This document shows, piece by piece, positions 32,433 through 41,105 of a stretch of DNA of 64,000 nucleotides. A program made the translations under genes and the position numbers. Origin of the DNA: Legionella erythra (GTDB lineage Bacteria > Pseudomonadota > Gammaproteobacteria > Legionellales > Legionellaceae); contig NZ_LNYA01000018.1 in NCBI RefSeq assembly GCF_001467615.1, positions 62,001 through 126,000 on the forward strand. The letters run 5' to 3'. The first letter of the stretch is position 1. Each line of letters opens with the position of its first letter. The notes beneath the pieces were generated by a model that did not search any database, was not told the origin of the DNA, and saw only the letters and a list, made by a program, of their open reading frames with translations.

Positions 32433-34781
32433 ATGAAATATTTACTATTGGGTTTGGGCGCGTTGACTACCATTTCAACGGCGACTGCTTATTCGACTCC
32501 CCCGCCGGCTAACATTCAGCCTATCGCCTGTATTATGTCCCAATTTACTGCCACAGGTAATCAACATTGGAAATCCATTAATCTAAAATTAACCAACAGT
32601 TGCGGGCAGCCAGTTGATTTTCAAAACTCAACCGTCACTTTTCAGACAACCACGGCCTTAAATACCTCGTTCTGGGGCGATTTCGGACCCTTGTCTTACC
32701 CGGACAACACGCTCAATATCAGTTCTCAGCCGCAACCAGGCGGCAATTATTTAGCCACCTTGACCCTGCATTTCCCCACATTCCCTGGCGCCAAAAGTCA
32801 ATTACCCGCTGGCAGTTCCATTACGCTTCAATACGGCGATTTTACTGACAGCCACATAGACGGGACAGTGAATGTTTATTCAGGCACGGCAGTCAACACG
32901 GGTAGTCTGCAGTTGACAAACAGCGCAGCCAAACCGGCAAATGTGGTTAATAATTATGCGCTGGTTCATGTGACCTTAAACGGCCAACCTGTCCGGGATG
33001 TGCAACTGCCCTGGAGCAATACCCAATTAATCAGCGGTCTTGCCGCCGGGACGTATGGGCTCTCTGCGGAAACAGTCACCGGTACCGACGGTAACACCTA
33101 TCAGGGTACGGCTGTTCCGAGCACCGTGTCGGTTGTAGCGAACCAGACAGCCAATGCAACAATCAGCTACGCGTTGATTCCACAGACAGGGAAAATTAGT
33201 ATCAATCTGCAAGCCCTGCCAGCTGAGTTGACGGGTTATACGGAAAATCCCGCGGTATTACTGACCAATACGCAGACAGGTGCTTCACAATCACAAGCCC
33301 TGACCTGGGGGAATGCCGTGACGGTGACGCAATTGAAAAACGGGGCATCCTACCAGTTTTCAACAGCGCCCATTTCGTTTAACAATGCGCATTGCCAGCC
33401 TGTTTTTACGCCGGCGACTGTCATTGCTAATGAAACCACGGTTCCAACCACCAACCTCACCTATCAGTGCGTGCAGGTTGTACAGGATTCTGTGACTCTG
33501 AATGTACAGGGTGCGCCTGCCTCATTAACAACGCTGAATATAACCTTTACACCCAATAATCAATCCGCGCCGGTTGTGCAAACGGTGGATCTGGTGAATG
33601 GCAGCGGGACTGCCGTGGTTTCCTTGATTGATGGCGTGATTTACACCGTATCAGGGCAGGCGGTATCTGGCTACAGCGTGAGTTTTTCACCCCAGCCGCT
33701 GACCGCCACAGCCAATGCCGTTGAAACCGTCACCTTAACCGCGAATCCGGTCAGTAATGGACGCATCATTGGCTATCTCCCTGGCTGGAAAACACCGCCG
33801 ACTGCGCAAGCGCTTGCCGATGCGGGTTATACCCACATGATGGTCGCTTTCGGTGTCTTCAGCACCAGTAATCCAGGCCAGATTACACCGGCGTTTGATA
33901 CGGTAACCAAACCCTATATCCAGTCGCTGCATGAAAAAGGCATCAAGGTCATCCTGTCATTAGGCGGTGCATTGACCAGCTTGCCGAACACCACCGTGGA
34001 TTTCCATCAGGCATTAACCGCTGCCTCGTCACCGGATGCCTTCAAACAAACCTTCATGGCCTCATTGCGGGGTTTGATGGATGAATACGGGTTTGATGGT
34101 TTTGATATTGACATCGAGCACGGGTTGAATGGCGGCGGTACGTTTAGCAATCCGCAAGGGGATATTGCCGTCTTAGCGAGCATTATCAATACCATGTATA
34201 GCCAGGATCCCAATTTGTTGATTACCATGGCCCCGCAAACGGCCAATGTGGCGGCAACCAGCGGATTTGATGGCGTCTGGGGTAACTATGCCTCCCTGAT
34301 CATGCAGACGCATGATGCCTTAGCCTGGGTGGGTATTCAGCTTTACAACACTGGCTGCATGTTCGGCATCGACATGGTGTGCTACGGTCCAACGCCGACC
34401 AGCAACCCTGATTTCAGTGTGGCCATGGCCGCAGACCTGTTGGAAAACTGGCCAGCACAATTACCCAATGGCAGCAATACAGGCTTTAAGCCCTATATCA
34501 GTTACTTAAATCCTTCCCAGGTTGTCATTGGTTACCTTGCCGCCAATGCCAATGGCAGCGGTGATGGCTCGCCTGTTATCCCGACAAGCACCATCAAGCG
34601 CGCCATCGAGTGCCTGAAAACGGCAACGGCCGGCAGCACCAGTTGCGGCTCGTATGTTCCTCCCCGCGCTTATGGCACTCTCGGCGGCGTGTTTAACTGG
34701 GAAGTGACGTTCGATCAAAGCAACAACTTTCGGTTTGCCACCGATCTTAGACCTTGCGTTATCAATGGTGTCTGCAGTTGA
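32433..34781 (+). CDS. chiA: Secreted GH18 chitinase with N-terminal binding modules
   Basis: A 782-residue exported protein with a signal peptide (residues 1-19) and about 420 residues of beta-sandwich modules (three similar Ig-like or carbohydrate-binding units, each Thr/Asn-rich). A GH18 catalytic domain runs from about residue 445 (GRIIGYLPGWKTPP). The catalytic DxxDxDxE is GFDGFDIDIE, with Asp555, Asp558, Asp560 and acid/base Glu562. Substrate-site pieces MAPQT, WVGIQLYN and GGVFNWEVTFD are intact. Size and multi-module layout recall Legionella type II-secreted ChiA, so I use that symbol with reserve. It acts outside the cell on chitin, upstream of an LPMO. Confidence 0.88.
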   Translation: MKYLLLGLGALTTISTATAYSTPPPANIQPIACIMSQFTATGNQHWKSINLKLTNSCGQPVDFQNSTVTFQTTTALNTSFWGDFGPLSYPDNTLNISSQPQPGGNYLATLTLHFPTFPGAKSQLPAGSSITLQYGDFTDSHIDGTVNVYSGTAVNTGSLQLTNSAAKPANVVNNYALVHVTLNGQPVRDVQLPWSNTQLISGLAAGTYGLSAETVTGTDGNTYQGTAVPSTVSVVANQTANATISYALIPQTGKISINLQALPAELTGYTENPAVLLTNTQTGASQSQALTWGNAVTVTQLKNGASYQFSTAPISFNNAHCQPVFTPATVIANETTVPTTNLTYQCVQVVQDSVTLNVQGAPASLTTLNITFTPNNQSAPVVQTVDLVNGSGTAVVSLIDGVIYTVSGQAVSGYSVSFSPQPLTATANAVETVTLTANPVSNGRIIGYLPGWKTPPTAQALADAGYTHMMVAFGVFSTSNPGQITPAFDTVTKPYIQSLHEKGIKVILSLGGALTSLPNTTVDFHQALTAASSPDAFKQTFMASLRGLMDEYGFDGFDIDIEHGLNGGGTFSNPQGDIAVLASIINTMYSQDPNLLITMAPQTANVAATSGFDGVWGNYASLIMQTHDALAWVGIQLYNTGCMFGIDMVCYGPTPTSNPDFSVAMAADLLENWPAQLPNGSNTGFKPYISYLNPSQVVIGYLAANANGSGDGSPVIPTSTIKRAIECLKTATAGSTSCGSYVPPRAYGTLGGVFNWEVTFDQSNNFRFATDLRPCVINGVCS

Positions 34782-34788
34782 TGTAGCG

Positions 34789-34815
34789 TGCGCCTCTTTC
34801 GAGGCGCATTTTTTT
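34789..34815 (+). terminator. Intrinsic terminator after chitinase
   Basis: TGCGCCTC-TTTC-GAGGCGCA followed by seven T: an 8-base perfect stem and U-tract eight bases after the chitinase stop. The LPMO gene starts 18 bases later, so its transcription needs read-through or a promoter inside the chitinase gene. Confidence 0.93.
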
Positions 34816-34833
34816 AATGTCATAACAGGATGA

Positions 34834-35973
34834 ATGATGAAAAAACTAGTAGGAAGTATTGGTCTTGCAATAGCCAGCTTTTCGCTGTTTGCCCACGGGT
34901 CTTTGGAAACACCCATTTCCAGAACCTATCAATGCTACAAAGAAGGGCCTGAAAGCCCCAAGTCAGCTGCCTGTAAGGCGGCGGTGCAGGTGGGAGGGGC
35001 ACAACCCTTGTATAACTGGCACGAAGTGAATCAGGGCGCGGCTAACGATCAACACCGTGCATTGATTGCCGATGGGCAGTTATGCGCTGGCGGCAGGGAC
35101 TTTTTCAAAGGATTTAATTTGGCACGCAGCGATTGGACGACGTCTGTGGTACATCCTGATGCCAATGGACATTTTCAATTTGTTTTTGTGGCGACGGCGC
35201 CTCATAAAACCAAGTATTTCAAATTTTATGCCACGAAAGACGGGTATGATTTCAATACCCCTTTAAAATGGTCTGATCTTGAAGACAGCCCGTTTTGCAC
35301 CATCACCAGCGTGACGTTGGCGAATGGCCGCTATCAAATGGATTGCCCCCTGCCGGCCAACATGACCGGGAAACGGATTTTTTACATGATTTGGCAACGC
35401 GAAGACAGCCCTGAAGCGTTTTACGGGTGCAGTGATGTATTTATCGACGGAGCCGCACAGGCGCCAACCTGGCACGAGCTTGAGAATTTTTACGGAACCG
35501 GTGATATTGCGGTTAATACCAAAGTCACTTTGCGGGTGTTTAAACACGAAGTGGAAGTAGAAAGCAAGAGCATTACGGTCAACGCCAGCAACCATACCGG
35601 TACGCAATGGCCCCTGGCTTTAGGCACGGCTGTCAATAACTCGTCTTCACTGGTGCGTATTGGTCTGTTTGATCCGGAAAGCGGTCAAGTGGTGCTTGCG
35701 GCCAACCAAGCCAACAAAATTTACCTCAGTGATGCCGATACAGGCAGCTATCATGTGATGGTTGATTTTACCGAGCCTTCCACCAGCACGGATTTGGTCT
35801 ACCCGGACGGAATCAGCACGTACACGGCCGGCACGATTGTTTTAGGCCGTCTTGATCACAAACGCTATCAATGCAAACCCTGGCCTTATTCCGGCTGGTG
35901 CACGCAGTCAGCTGCCTACTATGAACCGGGTGTCGGTCTTGCCTGGTCGCAAGCCTGGACCTTACTGGGCTAA
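34834..35973 (+). CDS. AA10-family lytic polysaccharide monooxygenase (chitin-active type)
   Basis: 379 residues. The signal peptide is predicted to be cleaved after Ala20, leaving His21 (AHGSLETPISR) as the mature N-terminus, as required for the copper histidine brace; the second brace histidine is His124 in ATAPHKTKYFKFY. The AA10 domain spans about residues 21-210, with the paired cysteines expected (SRTYQC, SAACKAA, PFCTI, YQMDCP). A middle domain and a C-terminal chitin-binding module (CKPWPYSGWC...YYEPGVGLAWSQAW, CBM5/12-like) follow. It oxidatively cleaves crystalline chitin and pairs with the chitinase upstream. A tandem ATGATG opens the frame. An excellent terminator follows. Confidence 0.92.
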   Translation: MMKKLVGSIGLAIASFSLFAHGSLETPISRTYQCYKEGPESPKSAACKAAVQVGGAQPLYNWHEVNQGAANDQHRALIADGQLCAGGRDFFKGFNLARSDWTTSVVHPDANGHFQFVFVATAPHKTKYFKFYATKDGYDFNTPLKWSDLEDSPFCTITSVTLANGRYQMDCPLPANMTGKRIFYMIWQREDSPEAFYGCSDVFIDGAAQAPTWHELENFYGTGDIAVNTKVTLRVFKHEVEVESKSITVNASNHTGTQWPLALGTAVNNSSSLVRIGLFDPESGQVVLAANQANKIYLSDADTGSYHVMVDFTEPSTSTDLVYPDGISTYTAGTIVLGRLDHKRYQCKPWPYSGWCTQSAAYYEPGVGLAWSQAWTLLG

Positions 35974-35983
35974 ATCGCAAAAA

Positions 35984-36007
35984 TCCCCGCCAAGCGGGGA
36001 TTTTTTT
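35984..36007 (+). terminator. Intrinsic terminator after LPMO
   Basis: TCCCCGC-CAA-GCGGGGA then seven T. The stem can be lengthened by the preceding AAA pairing with the first T residues. It begins 11 bases after the LPMO stop. Confidence 0.93.
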
Positions 36008-36350
36008 GCCTGAAAGCACTAGGGCTCCTGGTTTATGAATTTTTAAACATTTATGCTATTTTATAGCTTGCAGGATACGGAGAATCGGTTTTTGTATGCA
36101 GCAATTTCACCAGGCTGTCTTGCCGTTGCGCATGTCGTTTCATGCCCTGAGACAGCCTCGCAAAATTGCCAGATCTTAAATTGACAGTCTTCATTCCGAT
36201 CCGAGGGACAATAACAAGAGAAGGACGTTAGGGTTTTGGGGTTTTTTTTAATCCCGGCAAAGGCCTGTATAGTCGCTAAAACAACGCGTCATTTAATTGA
36301 TTATTAATCTCAGACAGTTTTTGGTGAGGTTATCAATCGGGGGAGATTTC
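36008..36350. other. 343-base leader region of the ABC transporter operon
   Basis: No protein gene is seen. Near the start lies a possible promoter (TGGTTT, 17 bases, TATGCT). Further on, nested hairpins at 36112-36158 suggest a structured 5' leader. Otherwise the stretch is AT-rich and nondescript. Confidence 0.45.
36112..36158 (+). promoter_or_regulatory. Nested hairpin in the ABC operon leader
   Basis: Outer perfect 8-base pairing AGGCTGTC / GACAGCCT (36112-36119, 36151-36158) encloses an inner GCATG / CATGC stem (36130-36145). Situated between the LPMO terminator and the ABC permease start, it may be a leader structure. It matches no riboswitch class I know. Confidence 0.35.
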
Positions 36351-38090
36351 GTGCGCAATAGTCGTTTTTATTTTGCCAATCGCGAAAACGTCAGCCGTTT
36401 TTTTAACCGCTGGGATTTCTTTCTGCTGATTCTCATTTTTTCAGTGATTTATTTTTTAAGCTGGGCCGGCCAGCAAATGGCGAGTCCGTATCAGTTGGGC
36501 GATCCGCTGCCTATTTCTTTGGATCCGCAAAAACTACCCTTTTATGCCTTGCGTACCGTATTGCGCATGTTTATCGCTCTTATCCTGTCGATTATCTTTA
36601 CGTTTATTGTGGGAGCCCTGGCGGCTAAAAACCGGCGAGCTGAGCAAATCATTGTTCCTGCGATTGATATTCTGCAGTCGGTGCCGGTATTGAGCTTTCT
36701 ATCCATTACCGTCACTGGATTTATCAGCCTGTTCCCAAATAGCCTGCTCGGGCCAGAATGCGCGTCTATTTTTGCCATTTTTACCGCTCAGGTGTGGAAT
36801 ATTACCTTTGGATTCTATCAGTCGCTGAAAACCCTGCCGCATGACCTGAAAGAAGCCGCCGCCATGTTTCAACTGTCCGCCTGGCAGCGTTTCTGGAAAG
36901 TGGAGGTCCCGTTTTCCATGTCGGGGCTTATCTGGAATATGATGATGTCCATGTCGGCGAGCTGGTTTTTCGTGGTTTTGTCTGAGGCGATTGCCGTGGC
37001 GCATCAGGATATCCGGTTGCCGGGTGTGGGTTCTTATATTGCATTGGCGATAGAGCGCCGTGATTTGCATGCGGTAGGCTATGCCATACTCACCATGGTG
37101 ATCGTCATTTTTCTTTATGACCAGATTTTATTTCGACCGCTTATTGCCTGGTCAGAGAAATTTAAAATGGAACAATCTCCTGATGAAGAGGAGTACCAAT
37201 CCTGGCTAGTCGACTTGATTCGCCGCAGCCGCCTGATGAAGCGTCTGGGGCGCGGTACAGCCATTGTGAAAGATAATTTTGTCAATGCCCGCTGGTTTAG
37301 CCGTTTAGGTCCTAAGGCCATTAAAGAAATCGACTTTCGCCGTCAGAAGCATTGGGACTGGATTTGGAACGGCCTGCTGGTTTTAGCTATTATGGCCGGT
37401 GCATGGTTCCTGCTGCGGTTTATTCTGACTAAATTGCATTTAAGCGATGTCTTGCATGTTTTTTTGCTGGGGGCGGCCACGGGTACGCGGGTTATTGTCC
37501 TTATTATCTTTAGTTCCCTGCTCTGGATTCCGGTTGGGGTGTGGATTGGTCTTCGCCCGCGCCTCGCCCAGAAAATTCAACCGGTTATTCAATTTGCCGC
37601 TGCCTTCCCTGCTAACCTGTTTTACCCATTGTTTGTCATCGCCATTGTCCAGTTTCATTTAAGCGTCGAGATTTGGGTCACGCCTTTGATGATTTTAGGT
37701 ACACAATGGTATATTTTATTTAATGTGATTGCCGGCGCCTCGTCCATCCCCCGCGATCTATACCTTGCCGCGGATAATTTTGGATTGAAAGGCTGGTCCT
37801 GGTGGAAGCGTTTAGCCCTACCGGGGATTTTCCCCTTTTATATAACCGGCGCCATTACAGCAGCAGGCGGAGCGTGGAACGCCAGCATTGTGGCGGAGTG
37901 GCTTAGCTGGGGAAATACCACCCTGCGTGCCACGGGCCTTGGGGAATACATTCAAGCCAGCACCATTGCCGGGGATTTCCCGCGTATCGCCCTGGGCACC
38001 ATGATGATGTGTGCTTATGTGCTGGCATTCAATCAACTAATCTGGCGCCCGCTATACCGTCTGGCGGAAGAGCGCTTTAATTTCAACTGA
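36351..38090 (+). CDS. ABC transporter permease, fused double domain (nitrate/sulfonate/taurine type)
   Basis: I place the start at the GTG at 36351 behind GGGGGAG; a TTG 18 codons upstream is in frame but has no ribosome site. The resulting 579-residue protein holds two BPD permease domains in one chain (each six-helix, each with an EAA-type loop: LKEAAAMFQLSAWQRFWKVEVP near 180 and YLAADNFGLKGWSWWKRLALP near 470). Single permeases of the SsuC/TauC/NrtB family normally dimerise, so fusion is unusual. It is followed by its ATPase eight bases later. No substrate-binding protein is found in the window, so substrate remains unknown. Confidence 0.88.
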   Translation: MRNSRFYFANRENVSRFFNRWDFFLLILIFSVIYFLSWAGQQMASPYQLGDPLPISLDPQKLPFYALRTVLRMFIALILSIIFTFIVGALAAKNRRAEQIIVPAIDILQSVPVLSFLSITVTGFISLFPNSLLGPECASIFAIFTAQVWNITFGFYQSLKTLPHDLKEAAAMFQLSAWQRFWKVEVPFSMSGLIWNMMMSMSASWFFVVLSEAIAVAHQDIRLPGVGSYIALAIERRDLHAVGYAILTMVIVIFLYDQILFRPLIAWSEKFKMEQSPDEEEYQSWLVDLIRRSRLMKRLGRGTAIVKDNFVNARWFSRLGPKAIKEIDFRRQKHWDWIWNGLLVLAIMAGAWFLLRFILTKLHLSDVLHVFLLGAATGTRVIVLIIFSSLLWIPVGVWIGLRPRLAQKIQPVIQFAAAFPANLFYPLFVIAIVQFHLSVEIWVTPLMILGTQWYILFNVIAGASSIPRDLYLAADNFGLKGWSWWKRLALPGIFPFYITGAITAAGGAWNASIVAEWLSWGNTTLRATGLGEYIQASTIAGDFPRIALGTMMMCAYVLAFNQLIWRPLYRLAEERFNFN

Positions 38091-38098
38091 GGCATCCT

Positions 38099-39391
38099 AT
38101 GGCAGAAACGATTATCGCCCTTGAAAATTGCCGCAAATCCTTTAAAAAGGCTTCTGCACAGGATTTATTGGTTCTGGAAGATGTGAACTTCAAATTACGG
38201 GAGGGGGAAATTGTCGCCCTGCTCGGCAAATCGGGTTCCGGCAAATCGACGTTGCTGCGCATTATTGCAGGCCTTGTCCCGCCGTCTTCGGGTACCGTGA
38301 CTTATCGGGGGCAACCCGTGACCCGCCCCGTTCCGGGCATCGCCATGGTGTTTCAATCCTTTGCGTTGATGCCCTGGCTTACCGTCCTTGAGAATGTGGA
38401 ATTAGGCCTGGAGGCGCAGGGAGTTGGTCGTGAGGAGCGCCGGCAACGGGCTATTGATGCCATTGATATTATTGGTCTTGACGGGTTTGAATCGGCGTTT
38501 CCCAAAGAATTGTCAGGCGGTATGCGCCAACGCGTGGGGTTTGCCCGGGCCTTAGTCATTAATCCCGACGTATTACTGATGGATGAACCTTTTTCCGCCC
38601 TGGATGTATTGACCGCGGAGAACCTGAAATCGGATTTACTTGAGCTGTGGCAGGAGAAAAAGACCAATACCAATGGCATTCTGTTAGTGACCCATAATAT
38701 CGAAGAAGCCGCGATGCTGGCCGACCGCATTGTCATTTTTGGCAGTGATCCAGGTTATATCCGTGCCGAATTGCAGGTTTCCCTGCATCAACCCCGCAAC
38801 CCCGAAACGCCGGAATTTCACGATTTGGTCGATACTATCTATACTTTAATGACAACGGGTCCAAAAGAAAAAACCAAGCGCGCCCAGCGGGAGCGTCAAA
38901 TTGGCTTAGGTTACCGCTTACCGGACGTCGAGCCGTCGGAATTGTCAGGATTGATTGAGACCATGACGTCGTTTGAGGAACGCATTGATTTGCCGGAACT
39001 GGCCGATGAATTAATGATGAACATTGACGATTTATTCCCGATTCTTGAAACGCTGGAAATTTTAGGTTTTGCCAGGGTATCGGATGGGGATATTCAATTG
39101 AGCGACCTGGGCAAGCAATTTTCGGAGGCGGATTTGCAGGAGCGTAAAACGCTGTTTGCCCGCCGATTGTTAGAAAACGTGCCCTTAGCCCGCTATATTC
39201 GTCGGGTTTTGGATGAGAAAGTCGGGCATCGGGTGTCGGAAGAACGCTTTTTATCCAAGCTTGAAGACTATTTAAGTGAAAAAGAGGCAGAACGCGTATT
39301 GCGTACCATGATTGACTGGGGGCGTTATGCCGAGATATTTGCCTATGACTTTAATACAGGAATTTTGAGTCTGGAAAACCCAGGTATTTAA
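38099..39391 (+). CDS. ABC transporter ATP-binding protein with C-terminal AAA-associated domain
   Basis: A 430-residue ATPase of the nitrate/sulfonate/taurine class. Residues 1-260 form the nucleotide-binding domain: Walker A LLGKSGSGKSTLL, Q-loop MVFQSFALMPW, signature LSGGMRQRVGFARAL, Walker B VLLMDEPFSALD, and H-loop LVTHNIEEA. The remaining 150 residues (from about DVEPSELSGLIETM) are a helical domain seen C-terminally in a subset of such ATPases (AAA-associated, winged-helix-like). It may regulate the transporter or sense a ligand. Together with the fused double permease this makes a two-gene transporter. Confidence 0.92.
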   Translation: MAETIIALENCRKSFKKASAQDLLVLEDVNFKLREGEIVALLGKSGSGKSTLLRIIAGLVPPSSGTVTYRGQPVTRPVPGIAMVFQSFALMPWLTVLENVELGLEAQGVGREERRQRAIDAIDIIGLDGFESAFPKELSGGMRQRVGFARALVINPDVLLMDEPFSALDVLTAENLKSDLLELWQEKKTNTNGILLVTHNIEEAAMLADRIVIFGSDPGYIRAELQVSLHQPRNPETPEFHDLVDTIYTLMTTGPKEKTKRAQRERQIGLGYRLPDVEPSELSGLIETMTSFEERIDLPELADELMMNIDDLFPILETLEILGFARVSDGDIQLSDLGKQFSEADLQERKTLFARRLLENVPLARYIRRVLDEKVGHRVSEERFLSKLEDYLSEKEAERVLRTMIDWGRYAEIFAYDFNTGILSLENPGI

Positions 39392-39423
39392 GATTCTGCT
39401 AAAGTTAATTAAGAAACGGGCGA

Positions 39424-39468
39424 AAACAATGTCAAAGAGGTATTGTTTGATCGAAGCGTCTTCTTTGA
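39424..39468. promoter_or_regulatory. Overlapping inverted repeats upstream of parA
   Basis: AAACAAT-11-ATTGTTT (39424-39430, 39442-39448) and TCAAAGA / TCTTTGA (39432-39438, 39462-39468) interlock just before the parA ribosome site (GAGGAG). They could be an operator for ParA or ParB, or compete as alternative mRNA folds. Confidence 0.35.
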
Positions 39469-39477
39469 GGAGCAACT

Positions 39478-40161
39478 ATGGGATTCGTCATCGCGGTAAG
39501 TCAAGCAAAGGGGGGTAGTAGCAAAACGACTACCACTGTCAATCTGGCGGGAGCGCTGATTGAACAGGGATATAAAGTCATTGTCGCGGATATGGATAAA
39601 GACAAACCTGACGCCATTCGCTGGTCACAACAAGGGACGGCCATTAAATTCATTGAGCCATTATTTGATGATAAGCCCATGGATAAAATTGAGCATCTGC
39701 GTAAACAATACGATTTTGTCCTTTTAGACACACCGCCCAACTACATGCCAGCTGCGTTTAAAGCCATCATGCTGTCTGATTTCGTCATTTTGCCCTGTTC
39801 TCCGAGTTTTCTTGATCAAAACAATTTAACTGATGCGATTGCTGTCCCAAGGATGTCTCAGAAACCGTTTAAAATTTTAGGCGTTAAAATTAAAAAGCGG
39901 CAACGGTTATCGGATCAGTTGATTGAGGAATTAAACAAGTCGGGCCTTGCGTTTAAAACCATGATCTCATCAAAAACAGCCATTCTGGAAGCAGCTTTTG
40001 AAGGTAAATGGGTTGGGGATTTTGATAAAAACAGTGATAGCCACAAGGAATTTAAGAAATTGGCTGAAGAAGTATTAACCTTCTTCAATCATCAAAAACA
40101 AACAGATACACAAAAAGTGAATTCAACAGCACCATCTCGCGCAGTGAATGAGAGGATTTAG
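39478..40161 (+). CDS. parA: ParA-family ATPase (plasmid type)
   Basis: 227-residue small ParA without an N-terminal HTH extension. The deviant Walker A is AKGGSSKTTTTVNLA (Lys11, Lys16); the glycine usually before the second lysine is serine, as also in some plasmid ParA proteins. FVLLDTPP is Walker B, and VIVADMDKDKPDAIRWSQQ corresponds to motif A'. ParA-type ATPases drive DNA or cargo positioning together with ParB. The gene overlaps no neighbour but ends one base before the parB ATG. A stand-alone second parAB within a chromosome may be a relic of integrated plasmid, or may position a non-DNA cargo. Confidence 0.87.
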   Translation: MGFVIAVSQAKGGSSKTTTTVNLAGALIEQGYKVIVADMDKDKPDAIRWSQQGTAIKFIEPLFDDKPMDKIEHLRKQYDFVLLDTPPNYMPAAFKAIMLSDFVILPCSPSFLDQNNLTDAIAVPRMSQKPFKILGVKIKKRQRLSDQLIEELNKSGLAFKTMISSKTAILEAAFEGKWVGDFDKNSDSHKEFKKLAEEVLTFFNHQKQTDTQKVNSTAPSRAVNERI

Positions 40162-40162
40162 T

Positions 40163-41053
40163 ATGAAGGGTTTTTGTTTGTCGGCGACGTTGCAAGAGAG
40201 GTTACATAAAGTCGAGCAGGAGTGTCATCTGGATGAAAAAATAGTCTCTCTGCACTGTGATTTATTGGATACCTGGGAGTTTCGTGACCGCAAAGGCTTT
40301 GAATTAGGTGATATCGCCGCACTCGCCACCAGTATTCGTTCGAAAGGGCAGTCACAACCCATTGTCGTAGTCAAGGCATCCGATGAATTCAAACCCCGTA
40401 ATAATCCCCAGGCGCAATATGTTGTTATCGCTGGTTATCGCCGCTGGCTAGCCTGTAAAACCCATCATTTTCCGGTGGAAGCAATCATCAAAAACTTAAG
40501 TTTTGATGAAGCGATTGCCTGTTTGGTTTCTGAAAATGAAAAAGAAGACGTTTCGGATTATTCCAAAGGATTCTTTTACGCCAGTATTCTTAAAACGGAG
40601 CGTATGACGCAGGAGGTGCTCGCTGAAAAGCTCGGCATCAGCAGCAGCCGTCTAAGCCAATACCTGGCCTTTCCGCAAATCCCGGAAGCACTCTGGCAGG
40701 CTATTGGCGATATTTCCAGAGTCTCTGCCCGCACGGCTGCGGCCCTGCGTTCGCTCATGAACCATGGCGAAAGTTATCTTCAGGCCTTGTACAAACTGGC
40801 TCCTCTGATCGCGCGTGGTTGTGGTGAAAAGCGACTGCGTGAGGAAGTCGAAGTGCTCGTACTTAAAAATACCATGCAGGCGAGCAATGAGCCCTATCAG
40901 GTGTTTTTTAATAACAAGAAATTAATGACTATTCGGCGGGGCCAGATTCATTTTGATAAATCGGTCGTTAACCACCCCGATTTTCCTGAATTCTGCAAAA
41001 AAATTGAAGTGGAATTGCTTCATTTCGTTAAGGGCCGGTTTGCAGCCGGCTAA
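40163..41053 (+). CDS. parB: ParB-family DNA-binding partition protein
   Basis: I use the ATG at 40163 (AGAGGA seven bases upstream) giving 296 residues; an ATG five codons upstream inside parA is possible. The ParB N-terminal nuclease-like domain includes LGDIAALATSIRSKGQSQPIVVV, VIAGYRRWLACKTH, and ACLVSENEKEDVSDYSKGFFYA, the ParB box-like block. The HTH follows: TQEVLAEKLGISSSRLSQYLAF. The C-terminal dimerisation region is FNNKKLMTIRRGQIHFDKS. The overall layout is that of plasmid ParB/Spo0J-like proteins. No obvious parS is seen nearby. Confidence 0.88.
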   Translation: MKGFCLSATLQERLHKVEQECHLDEKIVSLHCDLLDTWEFRDRKGFELGDIAALATSIRSKGQSQPIVVVKASDEFKPRNNPQAQYVVIAGYRRWLACKTHHFPVEAIIKNLSFDEAIACLVSENEKEDVSDYSKGFFYASILKTERMTQEVLAEKLGISSSRLSQYLAFPQIPEALWQAIGDISRVSARTAAALRSLMNHGESYLQALYKLAPLIARGCGEKRLREEVEVLVLKNTMQASNEPYQVFFNNKKLMTIRRGQIHFDKSVVNHPDFPEFCKKIEVELLHFVKGRFAAG

Positions 41054-41055
41054 GC

Positions 41056-41090
41056 CTGCATCAAGGTTTGTTTGCCAAGCCCTGATGCAG
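41056..41090. terminator. Long hairpin between parB and dsbA
   Basis: CTGCATCA...TGATGCAG with further pairing inside (GG-TTTG against CAAGCC, one G-U), about 15 base pairs, directly after the parB stop in the convergent gap with dsbA. No T-tract follows on either strand. It probably ends or stabilises transcripts in both directions. Confidence 0.55.
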
Positions 41091-41105
41091 CGAAGCGCAT
41101 AAGGA

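Noticed and set aside
39392..41100. Chromosomal parS site
   Set aside because: No sequence resembling the TGTTTCACGTGAAACA consensus was found near parAB; the inverted repeats upstream of parA are different.
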